A DNA stretch of 64,000 bases, from assembly GCA_041389565.1 (NCBI GenBank), contig JAWKRP010000010.1, positions 186,001-250,000 of the forward strand, in the 5' to 3' direction. Origin of the DNA: JACKEQ01 sp041389565 (GTDB lineage Bacteria > Myxococcota_A > UBA796 > GCA-2862545). Made by a program: the position numbers and the translations under genes. Of this stretch, positions 17,527 through 26,036 are shown piece by piece. Under the pieces are notes generated by a model. That model did no database searches. It had not been told where the DNA came from and worked only from the letters and a program-made list of their open reading frames with translations. Every line of letters begins with the position of its first letter. Within the stretch, counting starts at the first letter, position 1.

Positions 17527-19413
17527 GTGGAGCCCGACCGAGCCAAGGGAGAGCAACCGAACCCGCTGGGGCTCGCCGTCGGGGTGGGTCTCGCGATGGT
17601 GGTGATCGGCGCGTCCGTCACGACCGGGATCGCCGCCGGGAGCCTCGTGCCCACGCCGTCGTTCGTGGGGATCGGGGTGCTCTGCTTCGCGGCGTCGCTC
17701 GCCGCGGCGCTGATGGGCGGCGACGACGAGCACACGACGGGCGGCGTGCACGGGTCGATCGCCTTCGCCCTCGTCGCAGCGCTGCTCGGGTGCGGCTTCC
17801 TGTTCGGTCCGCTGTCCGCGGTGGTGGTCGCTGGCGTGCCCGTGACCGGCGCGCTCACGGTCCAGCGCCTGGGGCGTGGCTGGGGCGCGGCCGTGCTCGC
17901 GTTCGGGACCGTGGGGGCCGCGGCCCTCTGGGTGCTCGGCTGGGCCGGGATCGCGCCGTACGCGCCGGCGTTCCTCGTGCCCGAGCCCATCCAGCCCGTG
18001 CAGGCCGGCCTCACGGCGAGCGGGATGCTGCTCGCGAGCGGCATGGTCATCGCGCTCCCGCTCCGGAAGGGTCGCATCGTGCTCGGTCCCGAGACGGTCA
18101 CCCCCGTCACGCCCGTGCGCACGGGATCGATGACGCAGGAGCACATCCGGCGCGTGGTCGGTCCCGACCGCTACACCCCCGAAGACCTCGCTGCGCGCGC
18201 CGACGTGGCACCCGACCCCTCATTGCCACCCTCGGACGTCGAAGCCACGCTCGAGCTCCAGAAGCTCGAGAGCCTCGGGGTGCTGGCCGGAGGCATCGCG
18301 CACGACTTCAACAACCTGCTCATGAGCATCCTCGGCAACGCGAGCCTCGCGCTCATGGAGGCCGGCGAGCAGCAGGGCGTGCTGCATCCGCTCCGCGAGA
18401 TCGAGGTCGCGGCGAAGCGGGCGCGGGATCTCGTCGGCCAGCTGCTCGCGTACGCCGGCAAGGGCACGGTCTCGATCACCCCCCTCGATCTCAACGTGCT
18501 GGTGCGCGAGATGGGCGATCTGCTCGCGACCGCCGGCAGCCGGCGCGCCACGATCGACTACGCGTTCTGCGACGCCACGCCGCTCATCGTCGCCGACGCC
18601 ACGCAGGTCCGGCAGATCGTGATGAACCTGATCACGAACGCCGCAGACTCCATGGTCGCGAAGTCCGACGCCCGGATCCGCGTGCACACCGACATCCGGC
18701 ACCTCGACCGCGAGCGTCTCGACACCACCCTGCTCGGCGTGGGGTGCGAGCCCGGCGCGTTCGTGTGCCTCGAGGTCACCGACGAGGGCTCCGGGATGAG
18801 CGCCGAGACCCTCATGCGCATCTTCGATCCGTTCTACACGACCAAGAAGACCGGGCGCGGGCTGGGTCTCGCCGCCGTGCTCGGCATCGTGCGGCGGTAC
18901 GGCGGCACCATGGAGGTCGAGAGCACGGTGGGCCAGGGCACCACGTTCCGCATCTTCTTCCCGTTCGCCGAGGCGATGGACGAAGACGACGACCTGCCGA
19001 CCGAGCACACCAGCACGGCGACCGGCTGGGCGGCCCGCGAGAGCGGGGTGATCCTCGTGGTCGACGACGATCCGGTCGTGCTGCGCGTCACCTGCCGCAT
19101 GATCCAGCGCCTCGCGTTCGAGGTGCTCGAGGCCACCGACGGCGAGCAGGCCGTCGCCGTGTTCGCCACCCAGAAGGAGCGCATCATCGCCACGGTCATC
19201 GACATGACGATGCCAGGGATGAACGGCATCGAGACGCTCGACGCCATCCGCGAGATCCAGCCCGAAGCCCGGGTCATCCTGACGAGCGGGTACTCCGAGG
19301 CCGACATCCCCTCGACCGAAGCGGTCTTCCTGCAGAAGCCCTACACGATGAAGCAGCTCACCAAGGCCCTCGACCGCGTGCTCGACGAGCCGGTCACCCG
19401 GCGTACATCGTGA
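17527..19413 (+). CDS. Membrane hybrid histidine kinase with C-terminal receiver
   Basis: This 628-residue sensor has about six N-terminal membrane helices (residues 13-180) with almost no periplasmic domain, a dimerisation/phosphoacceptor region with GGIAHDFNNLL (His259), and an ATPase domain with the N box (MNLITNAADSM), G1 box (DEGSGMS), F box (FDPFYTTK) and G2 box (GRGLGLAAV). The receiver (about 512-625) has the acidic pair VVDDDPV, the phospho-Asp in VIDMTMPGMNG and Lys in LQKPY. This is the NtrB-like HisKA family. It starts with GTG and lies between the S51-like and ATP-grasp genes, so it could control them. Its 3' end overlaps the opposite ATP-grasp gene by 20 bp. Confidence 0.92.
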   Translation: MEPDRAKGEQPNPLGLAVGVGLAMVVIGASVTTGIAAGSLVPTPSFVGIGVLCFAASLAAALMGGDDEHTTGGVHGSIAFALVAALLGCGFLFGPLSAVVVAGVPVTGALTVQRLGRGWGAAVLAFGTVGAAALWVLGWAGIAPYAPAFLVPEPIQPVQAGLTASGMLLASGMVIALPLRKGRIVLGPETVTPVTPVRTGSMTQEHIRRVVGPDRYTPEDLAARADVAPDPSLPPSDVEATLELQKLESLGVLAGGIAHDFNNLLMSILGNASLALMEAGEQQGVLHPLREIEVAAKRARDLVGQLLAYAGKGTVSITPLDLNVLVREMGDLLATAGSRRATIDYAFCDATPLIVADATQVRQIVMNLITNAADSMVAKSDARIRVHTDIRHLDRERLDTTLLGVGCEPGAFVCLEVTDEGSGMSAETLMRIFDPFYTTKKTGRGLGLAAVLGIVRRYGGTMEVESTVGQGTTFRIFFPFAEAMDEDDDLPTEHTSTATGWAARESGVILVVDDDPVVLRVTCRMIQRLAFEVLEATDGEQAVAVFATQKERIIATVIDMTMPGMNGIETLDAIREIQPEARVILTSGYSEADIPSTEAVFLQKPYTMKQLTKALDRVLDEPVTRRTS

Positions 19414-20611
19414 CTTCGGTGGCTGCAGCCCACGCCATGTGCATCGCGCCGTCCCAGCTCGGGTGGCGCACCATCAGGAAGCCGTCGCTCACGAGCGTCT
19501 GCTTCCAGTTGCGGCGGTGGGCGCCGACCGGCAGCAGGTTCTCCCACACCACGCCCATGCCGTAGCGCGCCATGTAGCGCTCGAGCCCGGCCACGTGGCG
19601 GATGTGCCCCTCGCCCTGGGCGCGCTTGAAGATGATGGCGACGTTGTACTTCCGGTTCGTGTTGCCCTCGAACGAGCCCCAGCACACGGCCCGGGCCCAC
19701 TCGCGGAACAGGTCGACGTCGCACGTGAAGTTGATCTGGTCGATCAGGTGCGCGCCGCCCGGACGGCAGCCGACCTCGCCGAACACGACCTCGCCGTCGG
19801 ACTTCCGGTACCACTCGAGGTGGGTGAAGCCCGTGCCCATGCCGAGGGCCTTCAGCACGCCCCGACCGAGCTTCACGCCCGACTGGATCTTCGGCGTGCC
19901 CATGTCGCGCACGGTGCAGATGATCGGGCTGATCCACTCGTTGCTGCGGGCGTCGAGCGGGCGCGGGATGTACTGCGCGACGTTCTCGATCTGGGGCACG
20001 CCGTCCACGCAGACCGTGTCGTACGTGAACTCCTCGCCCTCCACGAACTCCTCGACGCTCACCTCGGGCACGTGCTGCGTGAGCTTGAGCACGCGGTCGA
20101 GGTCGGCCTGCGAGTCGACCCGGTACGTGTCGGCGCTGCCCGCACCCGCGATGGGCTTGATGCACACCGGGAACCCGATCTTCTCGACGGCCGCGCGCGC
20201 TTCCGACCCACTCGTCACCCGGAACGAGTACGGCACCCGCAGCCCGGCGGCCTTCACGCGCTCCTTCATGAGCTGCTTGTCGCGGAACCCGAGCACCGTG
20301 TCGTACGACATGCCCGGAATGCCGAGGTCTTCGCGGATGCGAGCCGCGAGCAGCACGAGCGGCTCCCAGTTCGACTCCACGCGGTCGACCCGGCGGCCCT
20401 GGAGCCACGCGCGCACGCGCTTCCGCACGTCGACCTCGTCCATGATGCGCGGCACCTGGAGGTAGTCGGACAGGTACCGGCGGGTCTCCGGCGGGATCGC
20501 GCCGAGCGGGCTGTCGCCGACGCCGAAGACACGTGCACCGACCTCCGCGAGGCCCCGGGTGTACTGACGCATCTCCGCCGGGTAGTGCGGAGACAGGAAG
20601 ACGACGTTCAT
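19394..20611 (-). CDS. ATP-grasp ligase (second of three)
   Basis: This 405-residue cytoplasmic enzyme belongs to the carbamoyl-phosphate-synthase/biotin-carboxylase-like side of ATP-grasp. An N-terminal pre-ATP-grasp domain opens with NVVFLSPHYPAEM. The grasp part shows FRDKQLMKERVKAAGL, the ATP lysine in FPVCIKPIAGAGS, EEFVEGEEFTYD and the metal-binding GEVGCRPGGAHL. ATG 20611 follows GGAGGG by four bases. It is divergent from, exactly as long as, and similar along its length to the third ATP-grasp gene, so the two arose by duplication and may act in turn or as a heteromer. Substrates are not predictable from motifs. Confidence 0.88.
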   Translation of the reverse strand: MNVVFLSPHYPAEMRQYTRGLAEVGARVFGVGDSPLGAIPPETRRYLSDYLQVPRIMDEVDVRKRVRAWLQGRRVDRVESNWEPLVLLAARIREDLGIPGMSYDTVLGFRDKQLMKERVKAAGLRVPYSFRVTSGSEARAAVEKIGFPVCIKPIAGAGSADTYRVDSQADLDRVLKLTQHVPEVSVEEFVEGEEFTYDTVCVDGVPQIENVAQYIPRPLDARSNEWISPIICTVRDMGTPKIQSGVKLGRGVLKALGMGTGFTHLEWYRKSDGEVVFGEVGCRPGGAHLIDQINFTCDVDLFREWARAVCWGSFEGNTNRKYNVAIIFKRAQGEGHIRHVAGLERYMARYGMGVVWENLLPVGAHRRNWKQTLVSDGFLMVRHPSWDGAMHMAWAAATEVTMYAG

Positions 20612-20676
20612 GGGACCCTCCAACAGGGCCTGATGGGTGCGGCGCACTATCCCCGTCCGTGGCGCACGGCACGGTG

Positions 20677-20682
20677 TTAGTC
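20677..20682 (+). promoter_or_regulatory. -10-like GTTAGTC element in the divergent ATP-grasp promoter
   Basis: The 91-bp region between the two divergent ATP-grasp starts (20612-20702) holds TTAGTC 20 bases before the ATG at 20703, with GGAGG between. GTTAGTC also occurs before the helicase gene (58825-58831) and, on the minus strand, before hemJ (12109-12115). Confidence 0.35.
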
Positions 20683-20702
20683 GTGCGCGTTCCGGAGGCT
20701 CC

Positions 20703-21920
20703 ATGCGCAACGTCGTGTACGTCGCCCCGTTCCCCATGCGCACCACCATGCGCTTCGCCCACGCGCTCGCGACGCTCGACGACGTCCGGCTGCTCGGGGT
20801 GTTCAACAAGGCCCCGTCCGGCGTCGATGCGCGCATCTTCGACGACGTGTTCGAGGTCGGCGACGTGCTCGATCCCCAGGCCCTGATCCACGGGGTGGGC
20901 ATGCTCGCGGCCCGTCATGGCCGGCCGGATCGCATCCTCGGCATCCTCGAGAACCTCCAGGAATCGCTCGCCACCGCCCGCCACCACTACCGGGTGCCCG
21001 GCACCGACCTCTCCACCACCAAGAAGTTCCGCGACAAGGGCATGATGAAGGACGCCCTGCGCGCGGCCGGCATCCCCTGCGCGGCCCACGCCCGGCTCAC
21101 CCACCCGAGCCAGGCCCTCGAGTTCGTGAAGCGCGTCGGATTCCCGGTCGTGCTCAAGCCGCCAGACGGGGCCGGGTGCCGCGCCACCTACCGCTGCGAC
21201 AGCCTCTCGGCGCTCGAGCAGGCCCTGTCCCAGACGCGCCCGTCCCCCCAGCGGCCCGTGCTCGCCGAGGAGTTCCTCACCGGCGAGGAGTACAGCTTCG
21301 AGACCCTCACCGTCGGCGGCGAGCCCCGGTTCTGGTCGCTCGGGCGCTACTACCCCACCCCGCTCGAGGTGATGGAGAACGACTGGCTCCAGTGGGTCGT
21401 CGTGCTCCCCCGCGAGCTCGACGGCTTCGAGCGCGCGCGCGAGGTCGGGCTGAACGCGGTCCGCCGGCTCGGGCTCGCCGACGGGATGACGCACATGGAG
21501 TGGTTCCGCCGCCCCGACGGGTCCGTCGCGGTGGGCGAGATCGCGATGCGTCCGCCCGGCGCGCAGTTCGTGCGCCTGATGAGCCTCGCGTACGACGCCG
21601 ATATGTACCGGGCATGGGCCCGCGCGACCGTCGACGGCGCGTTCGACGGGCCGTGGCAGCGCAAGTACTCCGTCGGCATCGCGTATCTGCGCGGGTCGGG
21701 CCGCGGGCGCATCACGCACATCGACGGTCTCGACGAAGCGCAGCGCGCCATCGGGCACCTCGTCCACGAGGCCCAGCTCCCGAGGGTGGGCATGATGAAG
21801 TCCGACTCGTACGAGGGAGACGGGTGGGCCATCGTCCGCCACCCCGACACCCGCGTGGTCACCGAGGCCATGCGGCTCCTGGTGTCGACCGTGCGGGTGC
21901 ACTACAGTCACGGCACATGA
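20703..21920 (+). CDS. ATP-grasp ligase (third of three)
   Basis: This 405-residue enzyme is the paralogue of the divergent ATP-grasp gene next to it. It has the N-terminal domain NVVYVAPFPMRTTM, then FRDKGMMKDALRAAGI, the ATP lysine in FPVVLKPPDGAG, EEFLTGEEYSFE and the metal-binding GEIAMRPPGAQF. The asparagine/arginine of the metal-binding strand differs between the two copies (CRPGG versus MRPPG), suggesting different substrates. ATG 20703 follows GGAGG by five bases. It is coupled to the next small membrane-protein gene by an ATGA overlap, which hints that the product or the enzyme acts near the membrane. Confidence 0.88.
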   Translation: MRNVVYVAPFPMRTTMRFAHALATLDDVRLLGVFNKAPSGVDARIFDDVFEVGDVLDPQALIHGVGMLAARHGRPDRILGILENLQESLATARHHYRVPGTDLSTTKKFRDKGMMKDALRAAGIPCAAHARLTHPSQALEFVKRVGFPVVLKPPDGAGCRATYRCDSLSALEQALSQTRPSPQRPVLAEEFLTGEEYSFETLTVGGEPRFWSLGRYYPTPLEVMENDWLQWVVVLPRELDGFERAREVGLNAVRRLGLADGMTHMEWFRRPDGSVAVGEIAMRPPGAQFVRLMSLAYDADMYRAWARATVDGAFDGPWQRKYSVGIAYLRGSGRGRITHIDGLDEAQRAIGHLVHEAQLPRVGMMKSDSYEGDGWAIVRHPDTRVVTEAMRLLVSTVRVHYSHGT

Positions 21921-22231
21921 GCGGATTCTTCGGTACCTTCGTGATGTTGGTGGTGGCCATGGCCTGGGCGCAGTGGCTCACCACCCGCGTGCCGTGGGCA
22001 CCTCGCGTCGTGTACCTCGGCGCCGCCGTGTGGATGCTCACGCTCATCTTCGCGGCCGCGAGCTTCACGGGCGACTCCTCGGTGGAGGCGATGGGCAAGA
22101 GCCTGTACCGCATCCACACCGCCGCGATGGTCGGCCAGTACGCTGCGATCGGCACGCTCGTCGCGATGCTCGGCATCTCGCTGTACGCGTTCACGCGGTC
22201 GCCCGCTCCGGCCAGCTCCCCGGAGTCCTGA
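21917..22231 (+). CDS. Small three-helix membrane protein
   Basis: This 104-residue protein has three predicted membrane helices (about residues 5-20, 28-49 and 68-92) and a short polar tail ending PASSPES. I do not recognise the family. Its ATG overlaps the stop of the ATP-grasp gene (ATGA), so it is made together with that ligase. The loop between helices 2 and 3 (FTGDSSVEAMGKSLYRIH) faces one side and holds the only dense group of polar residues. A partner or transport role for the ligase product is possible but unproven. Confidence 0.7.
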   Translation: MSGFFGTFVMLVVAMAWAQWLTTRVPWAPRVVYLGAAVWMLTLIFAAASFTGDSSVEAMGKSLYRIHTAAMVGQYAAIGTLVAMLGISLYAFTRSPAPASSPES

Positions 22232-22257
22232 CCCCGCCCCCCGGGGCGTCCTGATCG

Positions 22258-22908
22258 CTACCGAGCGATGCCCGCGGCCCGGTTGCGCCACCACACCGGC
22301 AGCCCGACCACCAGCCCCGCGACCGCCCCACCGAGGTGCGCGGAGTGCGCGATGCGAACGTCGCGCCCCATCAAGAGCCCGTCGACGCCCGACACGAACA
22401 GGCCGAGCACGTCGAGCACGATGAACGCGAGCACCGCGAGCCACGCGGGCAGCGGGATGAAGAACATCAGCAGCAGCGTGCGCCGCGGGAACCAGAGCGC
22501 GTAGCACACGGCGATGGCGGACACCGCGCCGGACGCACCGAGCGCCACCGCGGGGTCTCCGGTGAGCGCGCCCCACGCGACGAAGCCGAGCGACGCCGCG
22601 AGCGCGCCGAACACGTACAGCCCGGCCAGCCCGCGCCCCCCGAGCACCTGGAGCACGGGCAGGCCGAACACGTAAAGCCCGAGCAGGTTCGCGAGCAGGT
22701 GCGTCGCGTCGACGTGCGACAGCTCGGACGTGAGCAGGGTCCACAGGCGGCCCGCGGCCACCGACTCCCACGACACCGTGAGGTGCGCGCGGAACAGCGC
22801 CGGATGGTCGATGCCCACGGTGTGCCAGAGCGTGTACACGAGCACGTTCAGCCCCATCAGTCCCCACAGGACGTTCGGGCTCTCGGGCTGCGGCGGGTGC
22901 TCGGACAC
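22258..22908 (-). CDS. Rhomboid-family intramembrane serine protease
   Basis: This 216-residue inner-membrane protein has six membrane helices and the rhomboid catalytic dyad: Ser126 in GASGA and His191 in AHLGG. The upstream HVDATHLLAN (His65, His70, Asn74) matches the HxxxxHxxxN oxyanion region. Rhomboids cut single-pass membrane proteins within or near the membrane. The start is a GTG at 22908, one base after the stop of the AbiEii-like gene, with GGGGGG upstream. It is therefore probably the third gene of an operon with the nucleotidyltransferase pair, an unusual neighbourhood for a rhomboid. Confidence 0.92.
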   Translation of the reverse strand: MSEHPPQPESPNVLWGLMGLNVLVYTLWHTVGIDHPALFRAHLTVSWESVAAGRLWTLLTSELSHVDATHLLANLLGLYVFGLPVLQVLGGRGLAGLYVFGALAASLGFVAWGALTGDPAVALGASGAVSAIAVCYALWFPRRTLLLMFFIPLPAWLAVLAFIVLDVLGLFVSGVDGLLMGRDVRIAHSAHLGGAVAGLVVGLPVWWRNRAAGIAR

Positions 22909-22909
22909 G

Positions 22910-23551
22910 TCAGCCCCCCGCCACGGACTTCAATCGCGCAGCCAGATCGTCCCGGTACTCCCGGAGCGTCTCCTCCTCCAGCGCCTCCAGCATCTGTGGC
23001 ATCGGTCGGACGGGGAAGGAAGAGAGCAACCAAGCGAGCACGGCTGGATCGATCCCACCATCCTTCGCCAACGCCGGCTCGAGGTCTGCCAGCGCATCGT
23101 ACCCGGCACGCTCGAGGTAGAGCACGTCGACCAGATCGCGCGGTTCGGCACGTGAGAGGAGGCACGTGAGCTTGTTCGCACGCAGGTCCATCAGGGACTC
23201 CACGACCACCCCGTCGATCCGGTCAGGTGACTCCAGATCGGGTACCGCGTCGTAGACCACGTCGATCTCGAACCCATCGTCCAGGCTGAACCGAACGAAG
23301 CCGCCGCCATCCCGCACGACCGACAGGCGTGTCCCGAGGGAACGGGCAAGCTCTGGAAGGCGCCTCACGAGCGCCCGGTGGGCGTCGCGGTCGTGCACGA
23401 AGAGGTCGAGATCGCGAGTCAGTCGGTGGTGGAGGTGCACACCCGACAGCACGGCGCCGCCACCGAGGTGAGCGTCACAGTCCTTCTGGCACGCGCGAAC
23501 GAGGTCCAGAAGGGCCTCGGGGACCACCCTGCGATCGAAGCTAGCGGGCAC
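22910..23551 (-). CDS. AbiEii/AbiGii-like nucleotidyltransferase
   Basis: This 213-residue protein matches the nucleotidyltransferase fold of AbiEii toxins. The active-site region is HLGGGAVLSGVHL followed by RLTRDLDLFV (DxD metal site), with a third acidic residue in GFEIDVVYD. The later DLRANKLTCLLSR and RDLVDVLYLERAGYD correspond to the K...R...D helix of the family. AbiEii enzymes transfer nucleotides, in known cases to tRNA 3' ends, and block growth until neutralised. I chose the GTG at 23551, which overlaps the upstream small gene by 11 bp; a longer frame upstream has unusual composition. GC content is a little lower than around it. Confidence 0.75.
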   Translation of the reverse strand: MPASFDRRVVPEALLDLVRACQKDCDAHLGGGAVLSGVHLHHRLTRDLDLFVHDRDAHRALVRRLPELARSLGTRLSVVRDGGGFVRFSLDDGFEIDVVYDAVPDLESPDRIDGVVVESLMDLRANKLTCLLSRAEPRDLVDVLYLERAGYDALADLEPALAKDGGIDPAVLAWLLSSFPVRPMPQMLEALEEETLREYRDDLAARLKSVAGG

Positions 23552-23852
23552 CCACTGCCCTCGGTGGCCAGGTACCGTCCAGGTCGAGGAGCCATGACCA
23601 CATCGGCCGCGAACGACCCAGATACCGCACCACACGTGGCCATTCCTCACGAATTCGGCGCGCGTCGGTGAACAGCCAGACGTCTCGACTGTTCGCTTCC
23701 CGGAGGAGGGCGCCGAGCCAGTAGGCCCGCTCCTCCGGGTCGTCCGAGTCGAGGTGAGCGCGGAGATCGGCCACGGTCGCGTCGGTCCACCACAGGAAGT
23801 ACGGCCGGTGGCCGGGCTCACGGAGGGCCGGTGTGGTGGGAGGGAGCTTCAT
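23541..23852 (-). CDS. Small partner of the AbiEii-like protein, possible antitoxin
   Basis: This 103-residue soluble protein has an aromatic N-terminal half (PYFLWWTDATVADLRAHL) and a helical core (AYWLGALLREANSRDVW, residues about 46-62) ending RSRPMWSWLLDLD. It lacks the winged-helix DNA-binding signature of the classical AbiEi antitoxin. Its position is that of an antitoxin: first gene, overlapping the nucleotidyltransferase gene by 11 bp. Short proteins of this pattern next to such enzymes occur in other phyla, as far as I remember. ATG 23852 makes the best start; TATGCT lies nine bases upstream. Confidence 0.65.
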   Translation of the reverse strand: MKLPPTTPALREPGHRPYFLWWTDATVADLRAHLDSDDPEERAYWLGALLREANSRDVWLFTDARRIREEWPRVVRYLGRSRPMWSWLLDLDGTWPPRAVGAR

Positions 23853-23861
23853 CTCGAAGCC

Positions 23862-23867
23862 AGCATA
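23862..23867 (-). promoter_or_regulatory. TAnnnT box before the nucleotidyltransferase operon
   Basis: TATGCT on the minus strand ends nine bases before the ATG at 23852, with only GAG as a possible ribosome contact directly before the ATG. Confidence 0.35.
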
Positions 23868-23933
23868 GCCCGACCGCCGTGCCGAGCCCCGCCGGACCCT
23901 GGCCCGCCGGTGAGCCGTGGTTACGGGGGCGTC

Positions 23934-26036
23934 GTGGTGGATGCCTCCCTCGAACCCGGTGAGATCCTCGGCGGCCGGTTCGCCGTGATCGGTGTGCTGG
24001 GCTCTGGAGGTACAGCCACCGTCTACCTCGTGGTCGACCAGCTGCGCGGCGAGCGGGTGGCGCTGAAGGTCGTGCACGCCCACCTCTCCCGCGATCCCGC
24101 CACGCGGCGTCGGCTCCAGCGCGAGGTGGCCGCCTCCGCGCTCGTGTCGCACGAGGGCGCGCTCGTCCCGTGGGACCTGCACGAGCTCGACGGGCGCCTG
24201 TGCCTCACGATGCCCTACCACCCGGGCCAGACGCTCACCGAGTACGTCGGCGCCGCGGGTCCGCTGGCTCCCGAGAAGGTGCGCGCGCTCGGCATCCGGA
24301 TCGCCGAGGCCCTCGCGGCCGCCCACCGCACCGGCCTGCTCCACCGCGACGTCACGGGGAACAACATCCTCGTCGAGGCCGGCGGGAACGCCATGATCAC
24401 CGACTTCGGCCTGTCGCGCGTCGAGAGCCAGGCCACGCGCAGCACGGGCATGCTGGGCACGGCGGGCTACGCGGCCCCCGAGGTCTACTCCGGCGAGCGC
24501 AGCGATCCCCGCACCGATCTGTACGGGCTCGGCTGCGCGCTCTACCTCGCGGCCACCGGCCAGACGCCGTTCGGCACCGACTCGCCCATGGCCGCGCTCA
24601 ACCGGCAGCTCGCCGAGTCGTACACGCCGGTGCGCGAGCTGAACCCGGCGGTCCCGGAGGATCTCGCGCTCACCATCGAGAGCCTGCTGCGGAAGTCCCC
24701 TGCCGACCGGCCCCAGGGGGCTCGCGAGGTCGCAGACGCCCTGGGCGCGGGGGTCCCGGCCGGTCGGGTCGTGGAAGCGCCCGAGCCCCGGGCCTCCCGG
24801 CACGTGCACCTCGAGCCCGGGCACCACTCCGTCGTGATCTTCGAACGCGAGGAAGACCGCGCCCGGCGCCGCCAGCTCCGCGTCGATGCGAAGAAGGAGC
24901 GCAAGACCTTCGAGACCGAGGTGAGCCGGCGCGCCCAGGAGCTCATCACGGGGGTGCTGGCCTACGTGGGCATCCACTCCGCCGACAACCCCACGCCCGA
25001 AGACCTGCTCGTGCAGGCCGTCGCCGACGAGGCCGGCATCGAGACGGGGCTCGCGATGTCCCCGGCCCTCGTGCAGGACGCCTTCGTGCTCGTGGAGGGC
25101 GTGAGCGGCCCGGCCGCCGTGCGCCTGGCGCGCGAGGCCCGCACGGCCGGGTTCAAGGCGGAGTCCGGCGATTCGCGGTCGCCCGAGCGCTCCGTGGTGT
25201 TCGACCTCCTCCAGGCCCTGATGATCGCCGGATGGGTGAACACGGCGTTCGTGGCTGTGTACCTCGAAGGCGCGATCCTGCTGTGGGTCGCGTTCATGGT
25301 GTTCTTCACGGTCGCTCTGGGCGCCGTGCGCAAGCGCAAGAAGCGGCTCGACACCACGGGGCTGCCGGTCGCGTACACCCCGGATCTCCGGCGCTGGATG
25401 AAGGCTCCCCAGGCCGGGCGCTTCGCCGTCGAGCCCGAGGAGGGCGCGAAGGCCCCGTCCGTGCAGCCCGTTTCCGTGCTCGAGCCCGAGAAGGCCCCGT
25501 CCACACGGGGTGGAAAGCTGCTCGCTCGCGTGCGGGTGCAGCTCGACGGGCTGCGGTCCACGGTCGATGCCCTGGAGCTTCCCGACATCGCGCGCAACGA
25601 CCTCCGCGACACCGCCCGGGATCTCGACGAGCGTGCGGTCGATCTCGCCGACGCCATCGATCGCATCGACCAGGAGCTGGCCGCCGGCACCGAAGACGGC
25701 TCGTGGATCGAGCCCCGCCTGAAGCGGCTCACCACGAAGCAGCGCGCGGGGGAGCCCGTCGATCCGGCCGAGATCACGCGCCTCGAGAAGGCCCTCGCGT
25801 CCCAGCAGGAGTCCGAGGCGCTCGTCGGGCAGCTCGACAGCCAGCTCACGGCGGCCACGGCCGAGATGCTCGAGATCGGGTCGACGGCCGCGCGCGTCCG
25901 CCGTCAGCTCCTGTCCCAGCCGGAGCCCGCGAAGTCGGCGTCCGAAGCCCTGGAGCGCCTGCGGACCGAAGCGCGCCAGGCCGATCAGGCGCGGCGGGAG
26001 CTCGCCGGGAGAGCCCGCGCGCGGGAGCGCCGGTAG
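23934..26036 (+). CDS. Ser/Thr protein kinase with membrane hairpin and coiled coil
   Basis: This 700-residue protein has an N-terminal kinase domain (about residues 10-270) with GSGGTATVY, the ATP lysine in VALKV, the catalytic loop HRDVTGNNILV, DFGLS and APE. The Thr in HRDVT is common in myxobacterial kinases and does not remove catalytic Asp or Asn. A helical region follows, then two close membrane helices (about 430-470, AGWVNTAFVAVYLEGAILLW) and a C-terminal coiled coil (about 540-690) rich in Glu, Arg and Ala. The start is GTG 23934 with GGGGG upstream; GTG 23937 is equally possible. It overlaps the lectin/MopE gene tail-to-tail by 52 bp. Confidence 0.9.
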   Translation: MVDASLEPGEILGGRFAVIGVLGSGGTATVYLVVDQLRGERVALKVVHAHLSRDPATRRRLQREVAASALVSHEGALVPWDLHELDGRLCLTMPYHPGQTLTEYVGAAGPLAPEKVRALGIRIAEALAAAHRTGLLHRDVTGNNILVEAGGNAMITDFGLSRVESQATRSTGMLGTAGYAAPEVYSGERSDPRTDLYGLGCALYLAATGQTPFGTDSPMAALNRQLAESYTPVRELNPAVPEDLALTIESLLRKSPADRPQGAREVADALGAGVPAGRVVEAPEPRASRHVHLEPGHHSVVIFEREEDRARRRQLRVDAKKERKTFETEVSRRAQELITGVLAYVGIHSADNPTPEDLLVQAVADEAGIETGLAMSPALVQDAFVLVEGVSGPAAVRLAREARTAGFKAESGDSRSPERSVVFDLLQALMIAGWVNTAFVAVYLEGAILLWVAFMVFFTVALGAVRKRKKRLDTTGLPVAYTPDLRRWMKAPQAGRFAVEPEEGAKAPSVQPVSVLEPEKAPSTRGGKLLARVRVQLDGLRSTVDALELPDIARNDLRDTARDLDERAVDLADAIDRIDQELAAGTEDGSWIEPRLKRLTTKQRAGEPVDPAEITRLEKALASQQESEALVGQLDSQLTAATAEMLEIGSTAARVRRQLLSQPEPAKSASEALERLRTEARQADQARRELAGRARARERR

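Noticed and set aside
23934..26036. Kinase 2 as a pseudokinase because of HRDVT in place of HRDLK
   Set aside because: Catalytic Asp, Asn, DFG and the ATP lysine are all present, and HRDVT/HRDVS loops are usual in myxobacterial kinases.
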